From the NCBI RefSeq assembly GCF_964656455.1, contig NC_135725.1, positions 53,265,688 through 53,329,687 of the forward strand: a stretch of 64,000 nt of DNA, in the 5' to 3' direction. A program made the translations under genes and the position numbers. The stretch comes from Halichoerus grypus. Its lineage: Eukaryota; Chordata; Mammalia; Carnivora; Phocidae. Shown here one piece after another: positions 32,611 to 46,179 of this stretch. The notes under the pieces were generated by a model. It worked only from the letters and a program-made list of their open reading frames with translations. It was not told the DNA's origin and ran no database searches. Position 1 is the first letter of the stretch, and the number at the start of each line of letters is the position of its first letter.

Positions 32611-34744
32611 TTTCTATTCTGTTCTCCTCCTCCTTATATATTCCAGTTAGAAATGATCTCCACCTCTTTTGAACACCTTTGAGTTTTGTTATAACATTCA
32701 CATTTTAATTCTGATACTGCCCCTTTAAAGAAATCTAGGTAAAAGGATTATTTCCTTTCTAATTTAGAGAGAGAAGGAGATGAGAGAAGAAAAGCTATAT
32801 AGCTTTGTTCTCAGAGAGCCTGTGCATTATAGGCACTCAAAATGTATTTTTAAATAGGAAAATATAATTCACATTTTAAATGTTGCCCCTTTTTTTAATC
32901 ATAAGAAAACACCATCTTGTCTAACTTTTTCATTTATAAGGAGAAAACTTAGAATGAGAGAGGAGGCGTGCAGAGGTAACAGTCAAACTATTTAAGGAGT
33001 AGTACAGCACTGACCCATGAGAGTGGAACGGGCCTTAGCACCAGAACTGGGTCCTAAAGCTCCCCTACTCCTTATTTTCTGAATCTTGGGAAGATCCAAG
33101 GGTTTCCACAAAGAACTGGGACAGCCAGGAAAACATGGGGGTTTAAGGCTATGGCTACTTTTTCTACCAGGATGGCAGAGTTTCAATATTTTCATACCTG
33201 TGTTTACTGAAGAGTTCTGGTGATGTAATTGTCCCAGAGTCACACAGTTACTAGAATTTGCCATAAATCAATGTTAATACAACTTTTCAAGAACATATCT
33301 CCTGTGCCACATAAGATACCTTCTGGGACATTGAGGCAAAAGCCTTTCAACTGCTAAATAAGCGTGTGATCTTTGTACCATTGGTATAACATCACATGCA
33401 CTTGTGTGCAGATTACAACATCCTAGAAAACTCTCCCTCAGATGTTGCATTTGGGGTAATTGATGTTCTAGGCCTAAAAATCTTAATAAGCTGACACATT
33501 TATTTTCAGAAGTGCCTGCAAGGGGTGCAATTCTAAAAAATTATGTTCCAACCTGGCTTAATGGCTAATAAAATAAAAGTAGTTTGAAACAAATAAAAAA
33601 TTAAGGATATGGCATGCCTTGCACAGCTTTTAACACAAATGGGTAAAATCACTTCATTTCTTTCAGTAAAAACATCTTGCACCTAAAATAAGATGCCTGA
33701 TGTTTATACAAAAATGGCATGCTTTCATATAAAAATTTTTGATAGCTGTTGTTGCCAACAGTTAAAAAGTTACTTTTTTAAAATGGCCAACCGTGCTTGT
33801 ACAAAACCAATAGATGATACCATTTTTTGCCCTAATCCTCCAGTATTAAATAATGTTCAGTTTGTAAAGAAATGCATTACTTCTTTATTGATTCTTCTTT
33901 ATAAATCCTTTGAAGTAACTCTACACAGAAAACAATAAACATAACTGACATGTTAAATTGTCTATATTCCAGGGGTCATTTTAGATCAATATTCTTTAAG
34001 TGTTTCTAGATTAGGAACAAGGGAGGTATCTGGGTTTTTCTCTACTTTTTCCCACTCACATAGTTCTTACTCTGACTCTACTTACTTACATTCTATAGTC
34101 AATTTTAACAAATCAAGCTGATCTCCCATCTCACAAAAGAATGATTTGGAACAACACAAGAAAGTGGGAGACTCCTATAGACTAGCCAGTGACAATGGGG
34201 AGCAGGGACAGTTAGCAAACTGATGGTGAGGAGAAGGCTGAGCGAAGGCAGACTGCAATAAGCAGAGAAGATAAATACTTAAAAAACAGACATCCGAGGT
34301 CAATCGGAGTAGGAACAAAGAGTCTTAAGCATTTTGATAGCTCCTGTGGGCACCACTGACCTATAGTACAATATAATGACAGACACAAAATCTTAACAGT
34401 TGACTTTACTATCACCCACCACTTCTCATAACTGGATAAACTGCATGTGGTTTAGATCATTTCCACCACATCACAGCTATTATGGAACTCTGTTTATTTG
34501 AGATGTTAACATTTTTTCCCCTCAAATATGTTATTGAAGACACTGGCATTACAACCTGGACATTAGCATTAAATGAAGCTATGGTATGAGACATCTTTAA
34601 CATTTCTTGAAGTACATGAAGAAGGAGGAGAGTGCTCAGGAACAATGATGAAGACAAAATTAAAGAAGAATCCTCTTGTATTACTGTCTATACAGGCAGG
34701 GAAGGACCTATTTTGAAATTCTTGATTTTCCTTCTGTATATTCA
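32611..34744. other. Single-copy DNA, nothing recognised
   Basis: About 2.1 kb. Frames up to 90 codons on either strand without domains. Short MIR-like words near 32915-32960 are too weak to call. Confidence 0.45.
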
Positions 34745-35092
34745 TACTGTTAGTACTTCGGGGGGCTTAAACAACAAACACATATGTCTCCCAGTTCTGG
34801 AGGCTGAAAATCCGAGATCAAGTCACCAGCAAATTCCGTGTCTGGTGAGAATCCTCTTCCTGTTTTCTGATAATGATCTTCCCAATGTGTCCTCATGTGG
34901 TGTCCTCATGTGGTGAAAGGGGCAACAGAACTCTGAGGTCTCTTTTATAAGGACTCTAATCCCATTTATGAGGACTCCACCCTCATGACCTAATCACCTC
35001 CAAAAGACCTCACCTCCACGTAACATCACCCTGGGAATTAGCTTTCAACATGTGAACCTGAGAGGGGGCACAAACATTCAGTCTATAGCAGC
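34745..35092 (-). mobile_element. MLT1-like (MaLR) LTR, partial
   Basis: On the plus strand: 'cccagttctggaggctgaaa', 'atccgagatcaagtcaccag', 'ataaggactctaatcccatt', 'ccaccctcatgacctaatca', 'cacctccacgtaacatcacc' and 'attcagtctatagca'. This is the reverse complement of an MLT1-type solo LTR. The end corresponding to the LTR 3' terminus is diverged or missing. A 13-bp tandem duplication of 'tgtcctcatgtgg' lies at 34888-34913. Confidence 0.75.
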
Positions 35093-36064
35093 TGTAACTT
35101 CTCTAAGAATAACACCATGGCTGCTGAAGCAGTTTATATAAAACTCAGTATGGGATAAGGGATTGATCTTATATCTGGGGATTAACAAGTGGGTTTTATT
35201 GTGAGGATGCTCTCTGCCTTAGTATATCTACTATCAAACTAGTCAGGTATTTTTTGTTATGGTTTAGCATAAACAATTGGTATAATTTATTATTGGATTC
35301 GTCCAAACATGAGAACAAATATTTTTAAATAATTTCAATTTTTTTCATGTCATAAAGCCAGATTTTGTTTTGTATTGTTGTTAACTATTTCTTAGAAAGG
35401 TTGCATAGGTTATTTCTAGGTAGGCATGAATTGTATTCACTAGCATGTAGACTACGATGTCATTAACAAGATCCTTAATTTTAAATTTTAGCATCTAATC
35501 AGCTGAAGAAAAAGTTGTGGTGATACTCAACTGAAAAAACAGAATAGGAAAAACAAAGTAAAAATGGTAAAGTAAATGGAAAAAAAATTACAGAATTGAG
35601 CGGATTAGATTGATAAATCAGGATAAACCAGATTGTATCATTGGAATGTTAGAAGGATATCAGAAGAATAAATGGAATATGTGAAGTAATCTGAGCAATT
35701 TAGAAGAAAGAAGCTGTATAAATCCAGGGTATCATAAAAAAAGACTCTCATGACTCCTTATGTCTTAGAATATCTTCTTATTGGGGTTGGGGAGGGATGA
35801 GAGAACTAAATGTGTTTAAGAAATTTTCACCAGAAGAGTTAGTTCCCTAGTAACTGCTGACAGAAAATACAAGTAAAAATACTCCTTCAGAGGCTCTCTC
35901 TTTTAGAATGAACAAGTTGAAAATTTAGTAACATATATGGCTTTAACTAGTTGCCTTCCATACACCAGGTTTGCTGTTCGTTCAGACCAAAACACTCCTC
36001 ACACAGAGATTTGCTAATCAGAAAACACTTTATAAACTGACACACCTGTAATCACTTCCACATG
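35093..36064. other. Single-copy DNA, nothing recognised
   Basis: AT-rich. No feature seen. Confidence 0.45.
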
Positions 36065-36262
36065 CTGAGAGTACTCTGACACTAGACACTTTACACACAT
36101 CATCTCTTATTCATCTAAAATGGGAATGATGACTAGTCCCACTACATAAATTGAGAAACTGAGATCCAAAGGAGTCAAATAACTTGTGTAAGTTCACACA
36201 GCCAGTGAAGCGGTGGATTCAGGATTTGAACCCACCTACCATGTATGGCTTTCAACAACTGA
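36065..36262 (-). mobile_element. MIR SINE
   Basis: 'actagacactttacacacat', 'tgagaaactgagatccaaag', 'gttcacacagccagtgaagc' and 'aggatttgaacccac' are a good reverse-complement MIR match. Confidence 0.8.
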
Positions 36263-36442
36263 CTCCGTATAAATTAGCACATAGCATAGACAGAGATAAG
36301 GAAATGCCATTTATAATGGATCTGTCTCATCACTCATGAAATGTTTTTAACTCTTTAGTATGTGACATTGTTTTGTGTTGAGCACACAGCGGTGATCAAG
36401 ACAATGTCCCTAACATCATGGATCTGACAATTAGACATTATT

Positions 36443-36500
36443 AAACACACACAAACACACACACACACACACATGCTCATGCACACGCACACGCACACAG
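36443..36500. repeat. (AC)n microsatellite with CACG variants
   Basis: AC units, then a short interruption, then (ACGCAC)-type units. Confidence 0.95.
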
Positions 36501-38719
36501 GTGTGAATTAGAAAAACAGGGCAGAATACTGGCCATGGTCAGCTAATTGCCTCTCATTTCTGATTTAGTTTAAAATTTTTGCTTTGTATAGTGAACTACA
36601 AGATAGTTGTAGTGTTTGGCACGGGGGATTGCTATCATCCCAGCAGTCCTCACCTGTGACTTGAAAACACGAGAAGACTGTAAGACAGACTGACTCTGCA
36701 TCACGCTGTCACCTGGGTCAACTACTGTTAGCATGCGGGCGCCTCCTTCAGCCCTCATATTCCTCCAGGAATTTTTTTCTCTCCAGACTTGTGATGCTCT
36801 GTGTTCTCTCTTACCTCTTCACAGCTCCTAATTCCAGAGGAAATTATCTAATTCAGTTCTATTTTATATTAAAACATAAATGATATGCCATATCCTTGGA
36901 TTATGCCTCTCAGGATATTTATTTTATCAAAAGGGATTGATTTATAATGGGCCAAATTTAGGAGCAATTTATTGAGGCATGAAGATTTCCTGCCTCCTTT
37001 ATTGTACCTAGACACAACTTGCATGTACAAAGTTACTCCTCCATAGTCAAAAGTCATCAAAGGCAGAACCATACAACTTGCCATTATTTTTTTTAAGTCT
37101 GGGACTAGCAGATCAGTGAAGCAGTATATCAAGGCTACTCTTCATAGTCTGTGCCTTGTCCTAAGGCAGAAAGCAACAGGTGTGATCACATCAATAGATT
37201 ACAGTTATGTAATAGCTGACCTACAGCTGGACAAATTGAAAAATGAAGGCTTTAAGGAAGGACAGGGACACCTCTCAACCAGTGTTTTTGCACAGCAAAA
37301 TGTCCCATGATTCGTCCTTCTCTGTGGAGGACTATCTGAGAGTAACTTCAGCCCAACACTTCCTGAGAGCTGCTCGGCATAACAGACTCATACCTGAATA
37401 CTTAGTGGAATAACTGAATTCCAATAACCAACACAGATAAACACATCACTTTTATTCAAGGAACACCAGATACTCAATATAACACTGCCCTTTGGAGTTC
37501 ATGATTTGAGATGTCCTTGAACGTAAGATTACCTGATAAAGATGCCACTTGACTGCAGAAGTAAATAAGCCTCCTTGGCCATGACTCAAGACAGAGTCAG
37601 TGTGTTTAATCTCATTCTGCATATTCCACCGCTTTCACATCCTAAAAGTGTGTATCCCATAGCAAAAAAAAATCTTCAATATTTGCTGGTAAAATCGTTG
37701 CAGAAATTTATTTTCTGGTTCCTAAGAACTAACTGAATGGATTGTTTCAAGTCAAAGAACAATGACAAAGTAAAAGCTAAATAGTCTTAAACTTAATAAA
37801 ATTAAGGCAACTCAGAAAGATCCAGATTATTGATGTATAAATGGAATTTCCTTCAGCTTGGCTACTTTTTATCCACCAAATGAAATACCTTACATGTGTA
37901 CCCGGGTTCCATATCTGATTATAATTCTACCCCATCTGGGCACCTTTCAGTGAAAATGCACAAAGAACACCCTTACACCACGACTCCAGAAGTCCACTCA
38001 GGGAACTTCGCAGCAGAGCTGTATGTTATACCTCAAAATTTGATTCCAACATGTCCCAAACTCTTGTAATTAAGTTTCTAATTAAACAAAATTCCTGAAT
38101 TTCACAAGAAATTCATGTCAAAGTGTAGTGCAGTAATGTGTCCATTCCCCTGAACGCTATAGTGTAAAATGTCATAGGCCTTATGCATTTGAAACTTTTT
38201 GTCACGTTACTGTTTTCTTCTAGGAGGTAAAATGATGTATGAGCTAGTTTTGTAGCCAGAAATACTCATAGCAGAGGAATATTTTTGGATATTTTACTAT
38301 TTGTTGTTCTATATCCTGGGAGTCAGAAAACTGATGAATTGCTTACTTGACATATGAAATATAGACTGCAAATCTTTATAAATATCCACTTTTTGATGTT
38401 AAAATATTGCATCAAGAATCAACAATTTTTCAGGAAAAGGAAACAAGAAATGTACATCATAGAAGAAGAAAAATTAAGATTTAGTTTAGAAAAGAAATAG
38501 TCAGCTATTTCCTAAAATTTCCAATTTCTTAAAATCATTACTGACATAAAAATTTAAATAGTTGTCCTCTCAGAATAATAGCCCACTTGATTCACACTGG
38601 CAAATACTTAGTGAAAGTACAATCTTTATATAAAAATCATAGACGGATAGAATGCAATGTAGTTTTCGTTACAGACTTCTAAGCCTCAACTATGGTCACA
38701 AAATGAATATGTGCTTATG
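36501..38719. other. Single-copy DNA, nothing recognised
   Basis: About 2.2 kb with chance frames up to 87 codons. No repeat consensus recognised. Confidence 0.45.
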
Positions 38720-38735
38720 AGTGAGTGAGCGAGTA

Positions 38736-38770
<35 letters not shown>
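38720..38770. repeat. (TG)n(GA)n compound microsatellite
   Basis: GAGT units, a TG run, then about 10 GA units. Confidence 0.95.
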
Positions 38771-39339
38771 CTGAGACTCACTACAGATGCACTTTAAAGG
38801 ACAGACCTACCCCCAGAAATTTTATGTTAAATTTAACTTGTACAATAATTGAATTCCAGTAACAACTTTAGGTCTGAGAAAAGGTATATAGCTTTCATCT
38901 GATACTAAATGGAATTTGTGACTTACCCAAAGTGCTAGAAGCCACTCTACATCTCAGCTTTTTGTTTCTATACATTGGAAGTTAGAGTGTGCCATTACAT
39001 CTTCTCAGGGAGCCACTGCTCTTTGCAGGCCCAGATCCAAAGCTGACTATAGCATTGATATTTTGTGTTCAACAGTAGCTGCTGCTGCTGGTTTTCGATT
39101 CCCAGTTATTGAACCAATATGAGTGAAGCCAAAGATGACAGTGCAATGGAAAAACAGAGGAAACTACACAGTCTTGGGAGATCATCATGAAGAGAGCCCA
39201 ATCTTTCACCCATGCTATTTTTTTCAATTCAGGTGAATATTCCAGGGTAACCCTACATGGGCAGATATTGAGATTTTAGGAGACGGTAATATGATTTCTC
39301 AATACATCCCCTAAGAAAGGTCTGGAATTGCTCTGGACT
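38771..39339. other. Single-copy DNA, nothing recognised
   Basis: Contains a short (GCT)n at about 39080. No gene seen. Confidence 0.45.
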
Positions 39340-39470
39340 AGGACTAGTAACCTGAATTCTAATTCCAGTTCCATCTCTACCTACTTGAGGGACATAAAGA
39401 AACATGCTTAACATCCTGGGCTTGTTTTCCTCATTGCCCACCCCTGCCTTTGACACACAGTATCTATGTG
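39340..39470 (+). mobile_element. MIR SINE fragment
   Basis: 'cctgaattctaattccagtt', 'ccatctctacctacttgagg' and 'ttgttttcctcattgcc' follow MIR from the tRNA-like part to the core. Confidence 0.5.
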
Positions 39471-39499
39471 AAGTGATGGATGTATTAACTAACATTATT

Positions 39500-39600
39500 T
39501 TGGTAATCTTTTCACAATATATATGCGTGTCAACTCATCGCCTTAAACTCTCACAATGTTATGTGTCAATTATATCTCAGTAAGCTAGAAACAAATAAAA
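39500..39600 (+). mobile_element. Ancient L1M 3' end
   Basis: 'ttcacaatatatatgcgtgt', 'aaactctcacaatgttatgt' and 'gtcaattatatctcagtaag' match the L1M 3' terminus '...cacaatgttatatgtcaattatatctcaataaa'. Confidence 0.6.
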
Positions 39601-40488
39601 ATGAGGCATGAAGGCTTTCTAAATGACATTTTAAGACCATCCAATGCACTGGAATCAAGAATTTCGATCCTCTTACTTTGTCCAATATTTTTGGACTGTT
39701 GTAAAATATCTTCACGATGAAATCTTGCACATAAAGAGCAGCATTTAAAAACAAGATAAAATAGGTGCAACATTCATTCATTTCTCAAAGTGTAACAGAA
39801 CCAATAAATGCCAAGTAACACAAGGCAATATAGGGACAACGATTGATGATTAAGTTTCTCTTTTGAGGACTTCATCGTCTAACTGAGGAAAAAAACTTGT
39901 GAACAGATTTCTACCCAGCTGCTATGGGAACACAAAGAAACAGTACAATTAGGCTTCAGAGAGAAGGTAACAGCTTATGGGTGAGACAAAGGCTTTCTTC
40001 TGGTAAAGAGAAAGGAAAGGAATTCCTAGCAGTGGAAATAGCAGGCCAACGGTCAGGAAGGTTCCATATGATCTCCCCCATTCAGGAGATGGTAAAAACT
40101 TTGATGTGGCTGGAATGGGACCTTAATGGAAAGGAATAATAATGTGATATGGGCTTTATACAGGTAATGTACACATGATTGAGAATCACTTTGCTTCCAG
40201 GCTAAGGAATTTGACCCACATGCTATAAGTGTATCAAAAGCATAGAGACTAATTCTCAAATGGCTCCAGGTTGGTGCTCAGAGTAGTGGGGGTGGAAAAG
40301 AGTAGTAGCAAATTCAGAATCTGCTTGCTTGAGTATCTCAGCAGTACGTATCCATTCTCTCGGCTGTTCAGGAACTGGATTATATTTATCCAACTAGCCT
40401 TTGCCCATTGGTGACTCCTTAATGGCAGAGTATGAATAGTGTACGCTGGCTTTATATTAGAAGTCAAACATCACTTAATAGTATTATA
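39601..40488. other. Single-copy DNA, nothing recognised
   Basis: Chance frames up to 72 codons on both strands. No domains. Confidence 0.45.
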
Positions 40489-40666
40489 AAAACTTTTCTT
40501 TCTTTTTTTGAAAGATTTTATTTATTTATTTATTTGATAGAGAGAGACAAAGCACAAGCAGGGGAGCCCAATGCGAGCTCGAGCCCAGGACCCTGGGATC
40601 ATGACCTGAGCTGAAGGCAGAAGCTTGACCGACTGAGCCACCCAGTCACCCCAAAACTTTTCTTTC
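40489..40666 (-). mobile_element. Can-SINE with perfect 14-bp target-site duplication
   Basis: SINE 40503-40652 between identical 'aaaacttttctttc' copies (40489-40502, 40653-40666). The CT-rich (here GA-rich) segment is shortened relative to the full-length copies. Confidence 0.95.
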
Positions 40667-41663
40667 ATACTTTCTGTTTCTGTTTATTCTGTACTTTATA
40701 ATTATTGATCAGAAGTAAGACACTACTTAACAAAGCCCGATTTATAACATGGCAGTATTTGTAACGAGGGAAAACAATTTCCTTTCTTTTAAACAAGTGC
40801 ATGTTCCCACTGGAAAAGAAACAATTTTAAATCAGAAGAATGTCCTAATGTTATCGGACATTATAGCTATAAATTCTGTTTAAACCAACTACTCCTCTCT
40901 AAGTACAAAGATCAATCTTTGTCTTCCTTAGGTTTCTTGGTGAATGCTAATTAACATTCCTCAGGATAACCTTAACTGTAACTTGCTGGTCCTCCCTGAA
41001 GGTCAACATGCTATTTTAAGAAAAATATGTACCAATCTATAGTTGAGTTAAATGTGGACATATCCTATTTTTAAAAAGTGAGTATGATAGGTTAAGTTAA
41101 GAACTCTAGTGTGGCCTGGAGATTAAAGGGTTGTTTGCTGGCCAGGTACGGCATTGCATCTAAACAATGCCATCTGAGAATGGCATCACATAAATGGATG
41201 GTAGAAAGAATGGATTTAAGAGAAGGTGGAGCAAAGATAGTGGGATTTATTTTAAGATGCATTTATTTGTAAATCAATGTTTAAATAATGAAAGTTCTTA
41301 TTTGTTTACATAGGATATCAACAGCTCCACAGTATTTAGGAGTTTCAATTGACTATTCTTTTTTTTTTTTACAATAATTTTTTTTTAATAAGAGCAAATA
41401 ACAACAACAACAATATAATACTCTATTATGTACAAATGAGACAAAGTTTTGGACATAATCATTTCTTTTCACTTTCTCTTATATTTCTAGTATTTTATTT
41501 ATTCCATACTATCTATGAAATATTTTGTTTAAACGTTTGAATTAGTTTCACGTTTTTATTTGGGACAAATTTACAATCTCTTTTTTTGATTTGTACATCT
41601 TCAATATGACTAAGAAAAAATGGAAATACATTCAATTTCATTTTTTTAAGATTTTTAAAAATT
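40667..41663. other. Single-copy AT-rich DNA, nothing recognised
   Basis: Two poly(T) tracts and a short (CAA)n lie near 41358-41412. No gene seen. Confidence 0.45.
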
Positions 41664-42041
41664 TTTTATTGTTATGTTAATCACCATACATTACATCATT
41701 AGTTTTTGATGTAGTGTTCCATGATTCATTGTGTGTGCATAACACCCAGTGCTCCATGCAGAACGTGCCCTCTTTAATACCCATCACCAGGCTAACCCAT
41801 GCCCCCACCCCCCTCCCCTCTAGAACCCTCAGTTTGTTTCTCAGAGTCCATTGTCTCTCATGGTTCGTCTCCCCCTCCGATTTCCCCCCCTTCATCCTTC
41901 CCCTCCTGCTATCTTCTTTTTTTTTCTTAACATATATTGCATTATTTGTTTCAGAGGTACAGGTCTGTGATTCAACAGTCTTGCACAATTCACATTGCGC
42001 TCACCATAGCACATACCCTCCCCAATGTCTATCACCCAACT
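41664..42041 (-). mobile_element. Short L1 3' end (two-module 3' UTR)
   Basis: Same structure as the copy at 18148-18528. On the minus strand there is an inner 3' end module (42041 to about 41928), an A-tract, a GA-rich segment, and an outer 3' end module with A-rich tail. Frames of 103 and 133 codons cross it and are not genes. No clear target-site duplication was found. Confidence 0.9.
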
Positions 42042-44130
42042 ATCTATTCTTTATGGATGTGCCACAACAGACATTAAGCCAAGGGTCTGGACAATGTGAG
42101 AATCCTGAGAATTAGCATCATTTATTGTGAGATTTCTTTTTCCTGATTCCTGGCCTTCACCTGATACATTCATCATTGGCCCTACTCTCTTAGTCCCTGA
42201 GAAAAATATGTATTTCACTAGAGTGGTCTAAGAAGATGCATTTCCGAAGTAGGAGTAATGATCTAAAGTTACACCCATTTTCCCTTAGTCTCACTGAAAC
42301 CATATTGGCCATTCATCACTGACAAAACAACACTTTGGGGCTGGTTGTCTTATACTAAACTGTGAACCTGTGGAAGGAAATTTGTGAACATAAGCAACAG
42401 ATAACATCTACAAGTCAAGTATGGGATGTAAGGTGGGAAACAAAGTTTGCAAAGAGTCTGAAGATTTTTAACAATTGTGTTATTTTGCAAAAAAATATTA
42501 TATGATCTTGTGCAAGTCATTGGGTTAACATATTTTAATAAATCAAATAATCACAAAAACACAAAAGCTGCCAAAGCAAGAGGCGATATCTTTCAAGAAC
42601 ATTAGTGGATCCAGTTTTTCACTACTGACTATCTTCTAGGCCCATTTCATTGTGCAGATTTTGATAAATTATACTGGATTAGCTAATGTACTTTTTCCAT
42701 AAATAATGGTGAATTGCTTTAGGAGGGAAAAATTCAAGAAATGCCAAGCATACCTCTATTTAGACATCACTTGTTCTTGTAAGCCAGAGAGGAAAGAGCT
42801 AGAGCACATTATAAATGTGATCATGCATCACCCAAAAGTCACCTCTGTGAAGCTGGGCAGGCTATTAACACTACTAATGTTCACATGGGGTTTGTAGAGC
42901 TGGATTTGGCTTTTCCAAGATAGATGGACACGTGGAAATCCATGACCTAATTGCCATAGCAAAAGAAGTATTACAAATGTGGTTATGTCTTTGAGCCACA
43001 AGAAATAGAATCATTCATCAAATATTGTTTCTTTGTTTTTATGAACCTAGTAACAGGGGAGAGGGATTTGGGTGGATAGAGTTTTGAGTACCAGCACCAA
43101 ATTCAATTCTGCAAAATATGTTAGGACAGTGAAGGGTTCAATGTAAAACTTCTTTCCATTACTTTACCCTTGTCATTTGTGAGGAACAGCCCCTCTATAA
43201 CTATCCTGCAAATAACAAACAAAAAGCTATGCAATAGGCCTCAATATAATGTTAGCAAAGCCTTAAAAGTTAAGATTTTAGCAAGCTCTCCATTTTTTTA
43301 ATTTATGCAATTCTCTTACATCAATTGACAATGACTACCACAACCTCCCCACTCACCACCCCCCACCCCACAAACACACTGAATAGATATCCTACAAATT
43401 AAAGATCTCTGCAGAAGGACCACACTGGTAAGTCTATTTTAGCTCTTGACCACTTGCTGGTTTTGGTATAAAAATCACAGCAACCATGGGGAAAAAAAGT
43501 GACACATTTACTGAAGAAATACAATGTTCTATGGTTATACTGTCTGCTAAATCCTCTGAGATGCACAGCATGTTTAAGGTCAAGAATGCCCAGCACTTTG
43601 GCATCCAAACAATCCTTTATCAGAGGATATAGGAAAAGATACCTTTATTATATTTTGATGATCAACATTCAGCAAGCTCTGGGAAGCAAGAAAGGACAAC
43701 AGTTTGGGATTTCAAGAAGCAAACTGAGCCATGACTCAAGTTGACATTCCAAATACTGGTATTTTTCACTCGGCAGCGGTGTGTAAGGATTGTCCTAGAG
43801 TGACACTTTAACCTTTTATAAAGTAAACATTCTTTTCCCCTCAAACAAAATAGATTCCTGCTGCCCCTTAGACACTCTAAATAGATGAGTAAATCAATTC
43901 AGTTGCTGGAGAGGGAGAGAAAAGGGCAGCAACATAGCTCTTCTGTTTTTAAAAATTGGAAGAAGGTAGTATTGAAGGTGGTGCCATGTAACTGGTCAGG
44001 GGGTGAGAAGGACAAAACTTGAGTCCTGGCATTTGCCGATAAGTTCTTGTAATAAATGTTAGTTGTTTTGCTACTTGGCACCCCTCTACCCAATAGATAT
44101 ATTCTAGAAGTTTGTTACAGTGAGGGAATA

Positions 44131-44133
<3 letters not shown>
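42042..44133. other. Single-copy DNA, nothing recognised
   Basis: About 2.1 kb. Frames of 60-81 codons without domains. A C-rich patch lies at 43345-43378. Confidence 0.45.

Positions 44134-44173
<40 letters not shown>
44134..44173. repeat. (TG)n microsatellite
   Basis: About 19 uninterrupted TG units. Confidence 0.97.
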
Positions 44174-44878
44174 GACCAAGGATTGCACTACTCACCACTG
44201 AATTCGGGGGGAGGGGGTCAAATCAACTCCAAAAAGTAAAAATTTTACTGGAGAAATGAATACCTATAGATACATGTAGGTACGTATACATGTGTGACTA
44301 CATGTTTTTACCTTTTTCTTAGGTATGTACAGAAACTTCGAAAGCTTAAATCTCTCAAGATGTAAAAAGGAAAATCCAAAAGCCTAAACACAAGATTCAT
44401 GTAAATCACACAGTAAATTAAATCATATATACACTGAAAGCAACATACAGATGGACCTCTAAGGAATATTGATCTATGATTATTCTAATATATGTCAATT
44501 ATTAGTTATGAGAGAATTTATACCAATGCATTGTGTGTTTAAAAGGGATTCCTGTAAGTAGATGCTAATATTAATGTAAACATATAGACACACATATAAT
44601 TAAGAATACATCTATCCTGCCAACTGAGACACAAAGGTTTCAAGTGCAGTTTTCCTTTTGGTGATAACACTACAAATACTGACTTGCTTAATGCTACTTC
44701 TGAAAACCAGTTGTTGTAATCTATGTTTATTTTTATGCTTTGATGTTAACAAACACTTCTTTATAAGCATGTCATTGTCACTGTGCTACTTTTCACTACT
44801 TTATTCTAATTTTCCTTTATAATATTTCAGTTAAACAATTATAGATACACAAACATTATCTTCATATTGGCCCTATTA
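44174..44878. other. Single-copy DNA, nothing recognised
   Basis: AT-rich. No feature seen. Confidence 0.45.
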
Positions 44879-44893
44879 CTTGGGTTGCCGGAT

Positions 44894-44896
<3 letters not shown>

Positions 44897-44939
<43 letters not shown>
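44897..44939. repeat. (TA)n microsatellite
   Basis: About 21 TA units, directly after the left terminal repeat of the hAT remnant. Confidence 0.97.
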
Positions 44940-44942
<3 letters not shown>

Positions 44943-45760
44943 CCGTTCTATAGGATTTTGCCTTATACCCTTTATTGAGTTTGTCAGGACACCCTCAATG
45001 TCCTATATTCACTTTTTTTCAATAAATTATTAAAGGCATAAAAAATATTTTAAAACATCTTTAGTGGTGCTTAAATGATTTAAGAGATGTCGCTGAGAAT
45101 CATACCTCCATACGTGAAGACCTGGACAATGCCTGATGGTCTCTCCTACGGTTGGATTGAGAGAAGATTACACTTAAAAGTACTTATGTCTCATATTCAA
45201 GAAATAAAAGAAGACTATTGTTTGCCTAGAGTCCCAAGTCAGAGATAACTGCTGATCAGCTCACGGGCTATGAAACTCAGCCAGTCAGGACACCCTCATG
45301 CTTGTGAAAGTTCAGCATCAATAGGAACCTTATTCCACGGACCACACTACCAGCTAAATTCCACCAATTCCCAAACACTCCAGCTTTTGAAAGCCCACCA
45401 ATCCCTGAAAACCAGGCTTCCAAAATATTTACATGAAAGCAGTCTGGCTTCATTATAGACTGTGCCTTACAAATACAGCTCTCCTCTACAGCCAGTAAGA
45501 AGTCTGCATCAGCCATCAGGCCCGATTATTATGAGCTTGTAGGCCTTTCGATGGTTCACCTGTGTTTATGGTTAGTTTTTAATTGGACTTGTGAGTGACA
45601 GACACAATGACATCCTGACAAGATTATTATATCAGTCTTTTCAAGTCTTGTAGTGATTGATATTATCAAATTTTTATTTATAAACACAACAAAAACTTGG
45701 TCAAAATGCAGGTATGAATTTTTTGACAATTTTTTTAACAATCGACAATTACTAAACAAG

Positions 45761-45978
45761 GGAAAAGAGCTTTTTTAAAAAATTTTTATTTATTTATTAG
45801 AGAGAGAGAGAGAGAGCGTGAGCAGATGGGGAGGGGCAGAGAGAGAGGGAGAAGCAGACTCTCTCCTGAGCAGGGAGCCCCGATATGGGACTCGATCCCA
45901 GGACCCTGGGATCATGAACTGAGTCGAAGGCAGACACTTAACCAACTGAACCAACCAGGAGCCCAGGAAAAGAGCTTT
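45761..45978 (-). mobile_element. Can-SINE with perfect 13-bp target-site duplication
   Basis: SINE 45774-45965 between 'ggaaaagagcttt' copies (45761-45773, 45966-45978). It has a long GA run, and a head with several changes ('gaaccaaccaggagccc'), so it is an older copy. Confidence 0.95.
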
Positions 45979-46179
45979 AAAAGTTGTTTGTATAGGTTGT
46001 AATTGTTTAGTCAATATAAAAATGAGGGAAAGTCAGATAAAGGCCAACATATAATACAGATAAGCTGAGAGATGTATGATTTCCTTAATTAGTACTAAAG
46101 AAAAGTAATTAATAACAAAATTCAAAAGATTATGTAAAGGTGCAGAGATTATTTATTCAAAGGTGAAGCCAAATATGAA

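Noticed and set aside
41714..42115. 133-codon plus-strand and 103-codon minus-strand frames
   Set aside because: Both are readings of an L1 3' UTR, which does not code for protein.
44897..44939. Long (TA)n run as a possible replication origin or attachment site
   Set aside because: It is an ordinary dinucleotide microsatellite in mammalian DNA.
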